In this document: one piece after another, positions 30,690-42,552 of the stretch | Numbering within the stretch: position 1 is the first letter of the stretch | How the letters are laid out: each line of letters begins with the position of its first letter | Notes under the pieces: generated by a model | Databases searched by the model: none | What the model was told of the DNA's origin: nothing | The model's input: only the letters and a program-made list of their open reading frames with translations | Position numbers and translations under genes: made by a program | Source: Muscardinus avellanarius | Lineage: Eukaryota > Chordata > Mammalia > Rodentia > Gliridae | Length of the DNA stretch: 64,000 nt | NCBI GenBank assembly: GCA_963383645.1 | Contig: OY726560.1 | Span: 66,705,823-66,769,822, forward strand | Direction of reading: 5' to 3'

Positions 30690-31205
30690 GCCTGCTCTTT
30701 ATCCTACAACTCAAAACAAAGGTCTTCTAAGGCCTAGGCCCTAATGTAATCTGACAGCCTTCAGGCCTTCCTCTCATCTAATCTACTTCCTCTGCTCGCT
30801 GTCCTTCAGCCCAGTGGCTGTCCTTCAGTCCTTGCTGGTGCGGGGCTTCCCACCTCTTCAGGACCCGTCTAGTCCTTTGCCAGAAGCCCATCCTCTACCC
30901 CAACCCTCAGAATCCTGGCTCACCCTTCAGATTGCAACTTGAGCCTCTCTTCCTTAGAGAACCCAGGCCAGATCCACTCTTTGTTTTAGAGTCTCAGATC
31001 GCCTCATACCATGGTTTTATATCACTTTCATATTTCATCATGGTGTACTTATTTGTGTGGTTAATTAATGTCTTATTTCCTAACCCAGAATAGTAAACTC
31101 CACAAAAGTAGAAACCGTTTCTATTTGTGTGAATCATTATATCTCCGTGCCTAGCATGGTGCTTGGCACCTTGAAAGAATTCAGTGTATCTCTGTTAAAT
31201 GAGTG
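30690..31205 (+). mobile_element. L2 3'-end relic
   Basis: Follows the L2 3' UTR order: ctcacccttcagattgcaac, catatttcatcatggtgtac, cagaatagtaaactcc and agcatggtgcttggcacctt. It ends at tgttaaatgagtgaagga. Confidence 0.72.
31011..31131 (+). repeat. Local direct duplication, copy 1
   Basis: This part of the L2 relic recurs at 31581-31692 with about one indel and one or two substitutions over roughly 110 bp. The L2 match continues on both sides here, so this is the original. Confidence 0.92.
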
Positions 31206-31209
31206 AAGG

Positions 31210-31580
31210 AATAAACCAATCTAATAATGGGGAAAACAAAACTATATTCTCTTCTCATTCTCTTTCTCATGAACCTGAGGTACATTTATATACTTGTAAT
31301 CAAAATTTAACAGACAAATTTTAAAGAAAAATGCAATCTAAGACAACTACGGTTTATTTTTATTTTTTATTGATGTCTTATGGTAATGGAATTTATTGTT
31401 ACATATTTGTACACCATATTTGCTGATTTAATTCCCCAGTACCTCCTCTGATAATTATGGTTTCAAAGTACAATGAAAAATATTTAGTCACAGACTCTGC
31501 TCCTTTTTAGACTGAATCCAGTTCTAATCTAGCAGAAGAAAAGAAAATATTCCAAGACCCAAGGACCTTCATATATATAT
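31210..31580. other. Unassigned AT-rich sequence
   Basis: The stretch ttttattttttattgatgtc near 31360 could be an old antisense L1 3' end. Otherwise nothing is recognised. Confidence 0.4.
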
Positions 31581-31692
31581 ATGGTTTTATATCACTTTCA
31601 TATTTCATCATGGTGTACTTATTTGTGTGGTTAATTAATGTCTTATTTCCTAACCCAGAATAGTAAACTCACAAAAGTAGAAACCATTTCTA
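31581..31692 (+). repeat. Local direct duplication, copy 2
   Basis: Begins at atggttttatatcacttt directly after an (AT)n run and stops near aaaccatttctac. It lacks the flanking L2 sequence, so it is the derived copy. Confidence 0.92.
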
Positions 31693-31699
31693 CTTTTTT

Positions 31700-31828
31700 T
31701 CTATTATATACATATACATATGTATATGTATATATACTTTACATATAAAATTATATATACATATATACATATAATATATACTATATCATTAATATGTATT
31801 TTCTATATAATATATATTATATATTATA
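31700..31828. repeat. AT-rich degenerate repeat
   Basis: TATACA/TATATG-type low-complexity DNA at the tail of the next SINE. Confidence 0.85.
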
Positions 31829-31830
31829 TA

Positions 31831-32039
31831 TACTTTTTTTTGGTGCTACTGGGGGTGGAACCCAGAGGCATTCTACCTCTGGGCTATATTCCCAGACCTA
31901 TTTTATACTTTACTTAGAAACAGGGTCTCGCTAAATTGCTGAAAGCCTAAGTAGCTGAGGCTGGCTTCGAAACTGTGTGATCCTTCTGTCTCAGCCTCCC
32001 AAGTACAGGGATTACAAGCGTGTGCCACCACGCCTAGCT
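31831..32039 (-). mobile_element. Composite SINE, G type
   Basis: Complete, from the tRNA half (gctactgggggtggaaccca) to gccaccacgcctagct. Confidence 0.88.
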
Positions 32040-32169
32040 TTCTATATTTTTTTAAGGTATGTATGACTGCTGAATTAAACTATTGTAGAACATGAGTTTT
32101 TCTAAGAAGAAAAACACAAGTACATGCTAAATAAAAACAGTACATTCCAAAGTTTTATTGGAGATTATC

Positions 32170-32640
32170 TTTACCATTTTCAATTCTGATCAACAACTTT
32201 TATTAGCATCATGTTAGGCTGATTGCACTCATTGCCCAGTTAGTGGTCTTCAGTGCCCATGAATCTTTACAAGGAGACTTTGTAGTTCAGGAGATGCAGT
32301 CTGCTCCTCTTCCCTGGAGTGTAGGCTGGTCTTGTTATTTACTTTGACCAACACAATGCTGTAGAAATGACATTGAGCCAATGACAAAACTATCCCTCAA
32401 GAAGCGATTGATCCTTCTCTCTTGGGCCTCTGCCATGGCACAAGAACACCTGGGGGAGGATGAGAGGTCCTGTGAGCAATGTTAAGTTGTCCCACACAAG
32501 GCCATGGGCCATCAGCCTCTTCAAGCAGAGATCAGCCAAAATTTGTGCAGATTTGCATGAATGATCTGCTGAGCTAACTAAATTGTGTGTTTTAAAGTTG
32601 TACATGGCTTAATACATGGCAATAACTAACTGAAACAACG
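32170..32640 (+). mobile_element. Possible old LTR or other interspersed repeat
   Basis: The phrases ctggagtgtaggctggtctt, tgaccaacacaatgctgtag and aataactaactgaaacaac are arranged as in old mammalian LTR-type repeats. The family is not certain. Confidence 0.4.
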
Positions 32641-32802
32641 TTTAAGGCAACACATGGAGGTCCTAAAATAAACTGTGACTACTCATACCTTCTTTGGTCC
32701 TACCTCCAAAGCACAAGCCTTTCAGATAGATATTGTATCCCCTCTCATTTATGGAAGCTAATTAATAATCTCATGTTCCTTATTTATAATACAAAGTTGA
32801 AA

Positions 32803-32905
32803 GCCAGGTGTGGTGGTGCATGCTTGTAATCCCATTAGTTGGAGGCTGATACAGAAGAATCACAGGTTTGCGAGGCCCTCCACAACTTATTGTGGACCTG
32901 CTCCC
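32803..32905 (+). mobile_element. SINE left-half fragment
   Basis: The 7SL half (gccaggtgtggtggtgcatg) is cut after ccctccacaacttattg. Confidence 0.75.
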
Positions 32906-33112
32906 TGTTTCTTATCTCTTTCTTCTCTTTTGGCTCTGCAGCTAGTGACCAATTACAGCAAAAAATAGCTGGAGTCCCTGAAGGATTCTGTGGAGAACTC
33001 TGAAAGCAGCTTGTGAGTATCTACCTTTGAACATTTATGTGAGATAGTAAAATTCTCTGTTGTTTCAGTTATTATTTTGGGTTTCTGTTGCTTACAGTTG
33101 AACCTAATCCTA

Positions 33113-33468
33113 GTGTTACGGTTTGTGTTTGAAGTGTGCTCCAAAGACTCTTGTGTTCTGTGCCTGGTCTGCTGGTCCCCTGTGCCCCTCTGCATCCAGG
33201 TCGAGTGGGGCCTGGGGGTGGGGGTGATTGATCACTGGGGCTCTGACCTCATCAGTGGGTAGATCCATTGAGAGCTGAAGGGATGCTGGGAGGAGCTGGG
33301 GACCATGGGAGGCGAGGCCTAGTCAAGTGAGTGGGTCTGTGGGGATGTGTTCTTTGGGGACGATATCTTGTCTCTAGCTCTTTGCTTGCTCCTTCTCTTC
33401 TCTTCTCTTCTCTTCTCCTCTCTTCTCCTCTCCTCTCCTCTCCTCTCCTCTCCTCTCCTCTTCTTTCC

Positions 33469-33518
<50 letters not shown>

Positions 33519-33702
33519 TTCCCCTCCACCATGAGCTGAGCAGCTCACCTCCCTCCATCACACTTCTGCCATGCTGCTCTGCCTCACCACAGGCCCCAGG
33601 CAATGAAGCCAGCCGACCATGGAACCCCGAGCCAAAATCAACCTTTCCTCCTCACTGTGACCTAAAACTCTGTATGTTAGCTGACAGATCTAACTAATGT
33701 AA
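33113..33702 (+). mobile_element. MaLR-type LTR
   Basis: Starts near gttacggtttgtgtttgaag. The right part runs from ccaccatgagctgagcagct through gccatgctgctctgcctcac and ccagccgaccatggaacc to cttagctgac-like ends. The order matches a common MaLR LTR. A long polypyrimidine tract fills the middle. Confidence 0.68.
33389..33516. repeat. (TCTCC)n/(TC)n polypyrimidine tract
   Basis: About 128 bp with almost no purine on this strand: TCTTC/TCTCC units, then pure TC. It lies inside the LTR. Confidence 0.95.
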
Positions 33703-34181
33703 AAAGTATCCTTAAAGGTTTATTGTGAACTGGGTGCTAGGTGCCTGAATTACGTTGAGTACACAGTGTCAGTAAATGAATGCTGCTGTGTTCTTTAGTT
33801 GACAGCAACAGGGGAGGCAATGCCAACATGCCTCCCTGGCTCACACTGAGGTAAAACTGGCAATACTGTGGAAATCTGCTAAGGTTAGGGATCCCAGTCA
33901 CAACATTTGCACAATAGCACAGACCTATAACATGTGTCTGTCGATAATCATAATTTAGAGAGCTTCCTTCTCAATTCATCCCTCACTAAAATAAAGGCTT
34001 TATCTTGATGAAATTAAGAAATCAGATGTAAAATAGCTATGCTAGTGGGGTATGCACTTTGTCACAACGTGCACTTTGTCACTTACCTAGTAAGCCCCTC
34101 GAGATATGGAAAAACATGAGAGATTTTTGAGCATGTTCTGTATAATTATCATTTCCTCATAAGCATTTCAAAACCCTCTAT
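33703..34181. other. Unassigned non-coding sequence
   Basis: Contains a close repeat of gcactttgtcac at about 34048-34082. No family recognised. Confidence 0.45.
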
Positions 34182-34381
34182 ATATTGGTACTGGGGATTG
34201 AACCCAGGGACAGTATACCTCTGAGCTATACCCTCATCTCTTTTTATTTTTTGTTCAGAAATAAGGTCTTGCTAAGATGCTAAGGGTCTCACTACATTGC
34301 CAAATTTGGCCTTTAACCTGTAATCCTCCTGCGTCAGCCTCCCAAATACTGGAATTACAGGCACATATCACCATGCCAGTT
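34182..34381 (-). mobile_element. Composite SINE, O type
   Basis: Complete and diverged. The end reads atcaccatgccagt. Confidence 0.82.
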
Positions 34382-34900
34382 TAAAACTATATTAAGAAAA
34401 TGCAATCCTCACAAACATATGAAAAGCAGTATTACATATTTAAAATAATGTTCACTAAGTTTTCTTACTGAATATGGCTTCCTAACAAAAAATTATGCAC
34501 CATCTTTGAAATATTTAAAAATACTTTATTTTAAATATTAAAAGAAGAAATTGCCATTAAGAGCTGTCCCCATTGTAACCTTGCCATTAGCTCCTTTGGT
34601 ATTCCCTACTGTGAAGATCATTATTTTGAGACTTGGAATGTCAGCAAAAAGACATGCAGAACTTCTCCCAGAACTGAATCAATTTTTTAAGACAAATTTT
34701 CCCTCAGAAATATGGGGAAACACAGAGAAGTCATTCATAATGAGTTCCTCAAGCAAAAATTCTTTTTAATTATTCTGACACTAGAAAAAGAATTCACAGA
34801 GAAATACTGTTCATAGTAGATTCCACAAAGGATTTGATAGTTATGTGTCATGGTCAAAGTAACTAACTGCCGGTCCCTACTTAACTGGAAGGGAGCTTTT
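34382..34900. other. Unassigned AT-rich sequence
   Basis: Nothing recognised. Confidence 0.45.
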
Positions 34901-34911
34901 CCCATTAAGGT

Positions 34912-35160
34912 TGTGGTTGTTGTTGTTGTTGTTGTTGTTGCTGTTGTTGTTGTTGTTCTGGGGATGGAACCCAGGGGCATTCTACCTCAGAGCTACACCC
35001 ACCACCCTGCCACCCTATTTATTTTTTATTCTTTATTTTGAAACAGGGTCTCACTGAGTTGCAAAGGGCCTCACTAAGTAGCTGAGGCTGTCCGCAAACT
35101 GTGATCCTCTGGTCTCAGCCTTCCTAATGCTGGGATGACAAGCGTGCGCCACCATGCCCA
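34912..35160 (-). mobile_element. Composite SINE, C type, with 11-bp TSD
   Basis: TSD cccattaaggt at 34901-34911 and 35161-35171. The tail has become a (GTT)n repeat (34912-34957). Confidence 0.9.
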
Positions 35161-35208
35161 CCCATTAAGGTGTTTTAAACTCTCTAAAGTTTTTATTTTT
35201 CTTTCATC

Positions 35209-35400
35209 TTTTTTTTTTGGCACTAGGGATTGAACCCAGGAGCATTATACTTCTGAGCTACACTCCCAAGCCTTTTTATGCTTTTCCATTTTGAAACAGA
35301 GTCTCAGTAAATTGCAAAGGCTGGCCACAAACCTGTGTGATCCTTATGTCTCAGTTTTCCAACTATGGGGATTATAGGCATGTATTATCATACCTGGCTT
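35209..35400 (-). mobile_element. Composite SINE, O type
   Basis: Both halves are present and diverged. The phrase tctaaagtttt flanks it on both sides. Confidence 0.83.
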
Positions 35401-35489
35401 TTCTAAAGTTTTAAAAGTTAGTTAATTACAGAAGCCAATTATGAAGCCTTTTCTATAAGTCCTATGTTGTGGAGGTCAATAGAAAAAAA

Positions 35490-35706
35490 AATTTTTTTTT
35501 TTTTGGTGGTACTGGGGTTGGAACCCAGAGGCTTTCTACCTCCGGGCTATACTCCCCAGACCTATTTTATACTTTATTTGGAAACAGGATCTCACTAAGT
35601 TGCTGAGAGCCTCACTAAGTAGCTGAGGCTGGCTTTGAACCCGTGTGGTCCTCCTGTCTCAGCCTCCCAAGCACAGGGATTACAAGCGTGCGCCACCACG
35701 CCCGGC
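35490..35706 (-). mobile_element. Composite SINE, G type
   Basis: Complete. The flank tcaatagaaa occurs at 35478 and again after 35707, a plausible TSD. Confidence 0.9.
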
Positions 35707-36049
35707 ATCAATAGAAATATTTTTAAGTGACTATTAAAGGGAATTGTTAATATTATCTTAAGAAAACCTAAACTAATTAAATAAGAGAGTCTAAAGAGGA
35801 TTTCAAGATATAAGTAGACATGTCTTTAGGGAGGAAAATCAGTCTGCTACACAAAGACACAAGAAGTGTAGGTCAAGGCACGTTGTGGATATAGGCTGTG
35901 GACAAGTAGAAGTAGCTTGGGCATACTAGGATATATTACTAGGAAAGCACACTACATAATGGTGTCTCTGATTCACTAGGTAATTGGTAACTGTTGAAGG
36001 ATTTTGAACAGGAAGATGAAAAAGTCAGTTCTGGCTTCACTGGACAGAA
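35707..36049. other. Unassigned AT-rich sequence
   Basis: Nothing recognised before the old L1 begins. Confidence 0.4.
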
Positions 36050-36449
36050 TCTACCAAACATTTACAGAATTGAATTTTTCATGAATTCTCCCAAAAATTG
36101 GAAAGTAAGGAAATACTTCTCAACACATTCTATAAGGCCAGTATTGCCAAGATACTAAAACCAAACAAAGATATCACAGGAAAAGAATATTATAGACAAG
36201 AATACTTTACTAAATATGTTCAAAATCTCTAACAAAGAATTAGCAAACTAAATCTAGCATTATATAAAAGGATCATACTCCATGGTGAGTTGGAACTTAT
36301 TCCAGGAATGCAAGATTGGTTTATATTAAAAAGTCATGTAAAGTGAATTCATTCAAACCACCCCCTCATGCCACTCCTAAGTGGCATGGGGCTGTAACTG
36401 ACTTCTGTATTTCTATCTTTTTAAAAGGCTCCTTTAAATCTTCAAAAAA

Positions 36450-36690
36450 ACCAGGCGTGGTGGCGCACCCTTGTAATCCCTGTGCTTAGGAGGCTGAGAC
36501 AGGAGGATCGCATGGGTTTGAAGCCAGCCTCAGCTACTTAGTGAGGCTTTCAGCAACTTAGTGAGACCCTGTTTCCAAATAAAATATACAAAAGGTCTGG
36601 GAGTATAGCCCGGAGGTAGAAAGCCTCTGGGTTCTACCCCCAGTACCACCAAAAAATAATAATAATAATAATAAATAAATAAATAAATAA
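36450..36690 (+). mobile_element. Composite SINE, G type
   Basis: Complete, with an (AAT)n/(AAAT)n tail. Near-copies of aaatcttcaaaaaa flank it within the ancient L1. Confidence 0.9.
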
Positions 36691-36892
36691 ATCTTAAAAA
36701 ATGTAATATCTCCCTATCAATAGAAGACTAAAAACATAATCATATCAACAGACACAGAAAAAGCATCTGGAAAAACCAATGCTTTTTCATGACTAAAAAA
36801 GTCAACAAACTGAGAAGAGTAGAGAGCTTCCTGAACATAATAAAGACCATCTATAGAAGTCCCTTGGCTAATGTTGTATTTAATTTTTATGG

Positions 36893-37520
36893 TTTGGATA
36901 TAGAATATTCCTTCATTCTTTTTTTTATTTTATTTTATTTTTTTGGTACTGGGGGTGGAACCCAGAGGCTTTCTACCTCCGGGCTATGCTCCCAGACCTT
37001 TTTTATATTTTATTTGGTAACAGGGTCTCACCAAGTTGCTGAAAGCCTCACTAAGTAGCTGAGGCTGGCTTTGAACCCGTGCGATCCTCCTGTCTCAGCC
37101 TCCCAAGTGCGGGGATTACAAGCATGCGCCACCACGCCCGGCTTAATATTCCTTCATTCTATATCCAAAAAAGCTCACGTATTGGCAATGCAAAAATGTT
37201 CAGAGGAGGTCAAGTAAAGTAATTGTGAAGCTTCTAATCTCATCAGTGGATAAGTACATTGATAGAATAAAAATTTTAATAGATATATTGGGTGGCAATG
37301 TAAGCAGGACGGGTGTGGCTGGAGGAGGCAGGTCACTGTTGCTGTGGCCTTGGAGACTAGACATGTCCCTCGTGCTCTCTCCTTGCTCCACAGATGTGAC
37401 CTGTTCTAACATGGACTAAACCCTCTGAAACCTCCAAAACTGTGAGCCTCCAAATCTTTCTTTCTCTAAATAGTGCCAGTATTTAAATCAACTGGTGAGG
37501 ATGCTGACTAAAACAATGGA
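36893..37520 (+). mobile_element. MaLR-like LTR inside the ancient L1, split by a SINE
   Basis: Starts near atggtttggatatagaat and continues after the SINE with ccaaaaaagctcacgtattg and gaagcttctaatctcatcag. It ends with ggatgctgactaaaac. Flanking L1 sequence resumes at about 37521. Confidence 0.65.
36920..37144 (-). mobile_element. Composite SINE, G type, with 16-bp TSD
   Basis: TSD aatattccttcattct at 36904-36919 and 37145-37160, within the LTR. Confidence 0.93.
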
Positions 37521-37708
37521 GGAAGGTGCTTTGCTCCTAAACTCAAGACCAAGCAAGAGATACCAGCTTTCACCAGTTCTATTCAACATCATGTGGAGGT
37601 TCTAGTCACGGCAATTAGACAAGAAAAGGAAATAAAAGGCATTCCACTTGGAAAGGAAGAAGTAAAACTATCATGATTTGCCTAGGCCTAATCTTTTATA
37701 CTGAAAAC

Positions 37709-37905
37709 TCAAAGGCGGCCTGGAGTGGTGGCACAAGCTTGTAATCCCTGCATTCGAGAGGCAGAAACCAGATGATTGCAGTTCGCAGACAGCCTCAGCT
37801 ACTTAGCAAGGCCCTTCACAACTCAGTGGGACCCTGTTTCAAAAAATAAAAATAATAAAAAATAGAGCTGGGGGTGTAGCTCAGAGGTAGAATGGCCCCG
37901 GGTTA
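37709..37905 (+). mobile_element. Composite SINE, C type, 3'-truncated
   Basis: The 7SL half and box A of the tRNA half are present. It stops at ggccccgggttatacaag without an A-tail. Confidence 0.85.
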
Positions 37906-38325
37906 TACAAGATCAATGTGGAAAACCAACTGCACTTCTATACACTTTCAATGAACAATCCAAACATGACATTAAGTAAGCAATTTCACTCATAATAGCA
38001 TTAAAATAAATGAAATATTTAAAAATAAACTTAAAAGGGGAAGTAAAATATTTTTACTCTGAAAATTAAAACATTGTTGAAAGAAGTTGAAAAAGATCTA
38101 AGTAATGGAAAGATGTACCATATTCATAGATCAGAAGACAATATTATTAAGGCAGCAATAACAAATTAACCAACAGGTTCTGTGAGTTTCCTAACTGGAT
38201 TCCAGCTGGCTTCTGTAAAGAAATTAACTAGCTGATTCTAATATTTATATGGAAATTCAAAGGACACAGAATATTCAAAACAACGTTGAAGGATTCACAT
38301 TTATCAATTTTAATACTTACTATAA

Positions 38326-38459
38326 GTCAGGCATGGTGATTTATGCCTCTTATTCCAGCACTTGAGAGGCTGAGACAGCAGGATCACAGGTTCGAGGACA
38401 GATTCAGCAACTCAATGAAACTCTCAGCAACCTAGCAAGACCCCGTTTAAAAGAAAAAA
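38326..38459 (+). mobile_element. SINE left half
   Basis: Old copy of the 7SL half (aagtcaggcatggtgattta), ending in an A-rich run. Confidence 0.78.
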
Positions 38460-38609
38460 GCTACAAGTAATGAAGACTAAGTGGTACTGGCATAAAGACA
38501 GACATATAGATCAATGAAATAAAATTGAGAGTCCAGAAATAAGCACTCATATTAAGGTCAGTTGCTTTTGAGAAAGATGCCAAAATGATTCAAAATAGTA
38601 AAGAATTTT

Positions 38610-38783
38610 TTGTACTAAAACCCAGGACATTTTACCTTTAAGCTTCATCACCAGCCCTTTTTGTTTTTATTTTATTTGGAAACAAGGCCTTGCTAAGTTG
38701 CTGATGCTGGTCTCCAACCTGTGATCCTCGTATCTCAGCCTCCCAAGTACTGGGATTATAGGCAAGCACCAACATGCCTGGCT
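38610..38783 (-). mobile_element. SINE, O type, decayed
   Basis: Diverged tRNA half (gtactaaaacccaggacatt) and a shortened 7SL half. Confidence 0.78.
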
Positions 38784-38956
38784 GAAGAATAATCTTTTAA
38801 ACAAACAGTGGTGTGGAAACTGGATGTCCACACAGAGAATGAACTTGGACCTCTACCTTACATCATATGCAAAAATTGATTCAAATATATCAAAGGTTTA
38901 AATGCAAAAGCTAAAACTGTAATCGCTTAAGAAAAAACATAGAAATAAATCTTCCT

Positions 38957-39168
38957 AGCCGGGCATGGTGGCACATGCTTGTAATCCCCGCGCTTGGGAG
39001 GCTGAGACAGGAGAATCACACAGGTTCGAAGTCAGCCTCAGCTACTTAGTGAGGCTCTCAGCAACTTAGTGAGACACTGCTTCCAAATAAAATATAAAAT
39101 GGGTCTGGGAGTACAGCCCAGAGGTAGAAAGCCTCTGGGTTCCACACCCAGTACCACACACACAAAAA
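38957..39168 (+). mobile_element. Composite SINE, G type, with TSD
   Basis: The phrase aaatcttcct lies directly on both sides (38947-38956 and about 39167-39176). Confidence 0.9.
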
Positions 39169-39410
39169 AATCTTCCTGGTCTTGGATTTGGCAAATGTCT
39201 CTTATATATGACATCAAAAGCACAAGCTATGAAAGGGGGAAAAAAGATAAATTGGACCTTCTCAGAATTAGAACTTTTTGTGCTTTAAAGGCCACCAACA
39301 GAAGATAATGTATCCAAATCCTATTTAGAACTTGTACCTAAAATATAGACTATTCTAATCAATAGAAAAAGACAAATAACCCAATTTAAATTTAAAAATG
39401 GGCCAAGGAT

Positions 39411-41534
39411 TTTTTTTCAAAATGGCGACTGAGGGACACAGCACTTCTCAGTAGCTGAAGCAAATAAAGTTTAAATACTTAGAAAGCAGTGTCTTAATCA
39501 ACAAAATAAATACATACCAGGAACCAAAACACATCCAGGTACCTCGGCAGAACCCTGAACTTGAAGAAGAAGAGCAAAGATCGGACACGGGACCTGCTGC
39601 AGATACAATCGGAACGCTGATCGGAAGGCCGATAGGCGGGCTGCCTTTGCAGCTGCCCAAGGAACTGCCTGCCCCATATTACCGCGGCAAGATAATCCGG
39701 GACTAAAAATGGATTTAGGACCGCATCTTAAGCAGCGAGCAGCACCACATCAGAATTCTGTGTGCCCACCAGCGACCAGATCACAACTGCATAGAGACTC
39801 CCACGGACTCCTGCACCAAGTCAGGTACCTGAGGGCGCCCTGGTAAGTTGGGGTCCTAGCGTGTGCGCAGCCTCAACCCCCCAGCATGGGCACAAGCCTC
39901 AGAACCGAGCACTCTCCTCGCGCACCTTGCTTGCGCCACGGTCCCCTGCTAGTAGTCAGTGCCGGTACCACTGCCACCCCTAAACTGGAGCCTGCTTGTG
40001 TGTCTAGCCCCTGACACCTTGCCAGAGCCTGCCTTCCAGGCTGCGAAAGCCCTGTGGGACCCGGAAATCTCCTTGGGGCACCCCCAGCTTCTACGTCCCA
40101 CGGGAGGCAGAGACCATTGCTGGACACCACGCACTGGACCCTTGAGCACCTACCCTGCACCACTGGCCCACCGCTGGGTGTTCCCACCCTCCTGGTAGCC
40201 AGATGCTTAGTTCTAAGCGAGAACACAGCTCAATACACCTTGGAAGAGCATACCAGCAGCAATAGACAGCTGCATCCACTCTCACTTAGGTCCAGTATCA
40301 GCAGCACATCCAGCCTGCACTCTCGGAATAGGCAGAGCTCAGGCAGTAAGTGTGGGCATCCAGGAACCAGTATCCATTTGCCCAGGGTACATCTTGGGAC
40401 CACACCGGCTAGCCCAGCTGGAATTTCCAGAGACACAAGAAAATCCATCGGGCCACAAAATCTGCTCAGGACCTCAGGGGGAGGTTCCAATTATACTTTG
40501 GTCATTCTCCACCCCTGCTGTAGGGAAGCACAGGCTGGAGGCTAGGGTGGTGAGTGCAGTGGTGCTGACCACAGGTTAGAATTTCGCAGAACCTGTGAAT
40601 TATACAGAATCAAATAACAGTGAAACCAGACATCTGGACACATAAACCTAAAGCAGCTGAAGGAGAGAAAGTTGTCCAAACACCCAGAGTGACCTAAGAA
40701 GATAAAAATAGAGTACAAAGAAAACTAAGAGACATTGGAAGGTATTCTGAAAGCTACCAAAGCAATCAGATACGCACATATTATATGGACCTGACCCCAT
40801 ATGCGTAAATAAGGAGGACTATTTGTTTTACTTTTAATGTGGATGTTTTGTTTTATTTTGCTGTTACAGTGCTTTTGTTTTGGTATGGTTATTGCTGTTT
40901 TATTATTTTTTTTTCTTTTAACCCACACTTCTTTTACTCTAACTTGTTGGATATATATATATATATGTATATATATTGGATAGTTTGCCTTATTTTTTTA
41001 TTTCACACAGCTGCTAGTTCCTTTTATTTTATTCTTGTTCTTTTTTCCTCTTTCCTCCTCTTTCCTTCCTTTTTTTTTTTATTCTCTTCCTTTGATTGGT
41101 TTTCCTTCCTTTTTCTTGGATTACATAATAGTCTTGGTATCTTGTGTGGATTCTTTTTTTTTATGTCTGTCTCCTCCTTCCATCATCCCTATTTACAAAC
41201 CTTCCCACACTAACCTACATACTTTTCTTCCCCAAAACTTTTCCCCATAATATACCTCCTGGTTTAATACTCAAAGTATTTCTTATATCCATAATTACTC
41301 TACTAACGACAAGAGTCCTAGTAGTTAACTCTCTCTCATTCCTAACAAGTTATTACTTTACCATACTTAAAGTCTTTCGCAACCTAACATATCCTCTACC
41401 TAATCCGACTCCTTTACCAATCACCCCAGCTCCTCACACATCACCCGCCCTCAACACTGGAAAGGCTCTGCTGACTAGCCAATACCCCTAAACTCCTAAT
41501 ATTAAGATTTGACTAAGCACATTACTCACGAACG
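39411..41534 (+). promoter_or_regulatory. L1 5' UTR
   Basis: A 2.1-kb leader. A YY1-like caaaatggcgac lies at 39418-39429, within 20 bp of the start. The first 1.2 kb is GC-balanced, while 40820-41480 is pyrimidine- and T-rich. It is unlike the leader of the HAL1-like element beyond the first few bases. Confidence 0.7.
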
Positions 41535-42507
41535 ATGGGTAGAAATCAGAAAAACAGGACAGAGAACGCTATAAATATGAGAACCAGGAATTATGAAGAG
41601 ACAGCAGAAATCACGAATACTGACCTACTAGAAATGCAAGAAGGGGAGTTCAGAATCTTGTTGTTCAATATGATGAAAGGATTTAAAACAAGTATAGAGG
41701 AGGTTAAAGGTGAACTAGAAACACTAAAAAAGAATCAGAAAGAGGTCTGGAATGAAATGAAAGAGGCAATAAGTGAAATGAAGACAGCAATAGAAAGAAA
41801 TTCTGGAAGATTAGATGAAATGGAAAACAGAATATCAATATTAGAAGACAGTACATCCCAAACCGAAAACACAGTCAGCGATATACAGAAATCTTTACAG
41901 CAACAAAACCTAAACATCCAGCAATTATGGGATAATATGAAGCGCCCTAATTTACGGATAATAGGAGGAAGGGATAGAGGTACAGACCAAGGGCATCTGT
42001 AATATCTTCAAGGAAATAATCTCAGAGAATTTTCCAAATATGGAAAGAGACTTGAATCTTCAAGTCCAGGAGGCATACAGAACTCCACTGAGACAGGACC
42101 AAAGAAAAACCACTCCACGCCACATAATAACCAAATTGACCAGCATAGAGGCTAAGGAAGGAATCTTAAAAGCAGTGAGAACAAAAGGACGGGTGACATA
42201 TAGAGGCAAAACAATAAGAATCACCCCAGACTATACAACCCGGGTCAGGAATGCTAGGAGAGTCTGGTACGACGTGACTCAGACCCTGGAAGAAAATAAC
42301 TTCCAACGAAGGCTCATCTATCCAGCAAAACTACTATTCAAGATCAATGGGGAATTCAAAGTCTTTCAGGATAAACAGAATCTCAAAAAATTCATGAATT
42401 CAAAGCCAACACTAGAGAAAATTCTTAAAGAAATAAACCATAAGAAAGAAAAAAGAAGCAGACTCCAGAATCAGAGAAGAGAGGAAGTTAATAAGTGGGC
42501 CATTTAA
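41535..42507 (+). pseudogene. L1 ORF1, frameshifted
   Basis: The RNA-binding L1 protein in two frames. At 41535-42002 lie the start (MGRNQKNRTENA), the coiled coil (EMENRISILEDSTSQTE) and the opening of the RRM (NLRIIG). From about 42000 to 42507 lie the rest of the RRM (YRTPLRQDQRKTTPRHI) and the C-terminal domain. A small net deletion near 41965 causes the shift. No other lesion is obvious. Confidence 0.88.
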
Positions 42508-42552
42508 GTAAAGAAGAAAGATCACACCACCCAAGAGTAGACAGAACACAAA

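Noticed and set aside
33252..33603. Arg/Glu-rich frames over the TC tract
   Set aside because: They are translations of the polypyrimidine microsatellite on the minus strand, with no other coding evidence.
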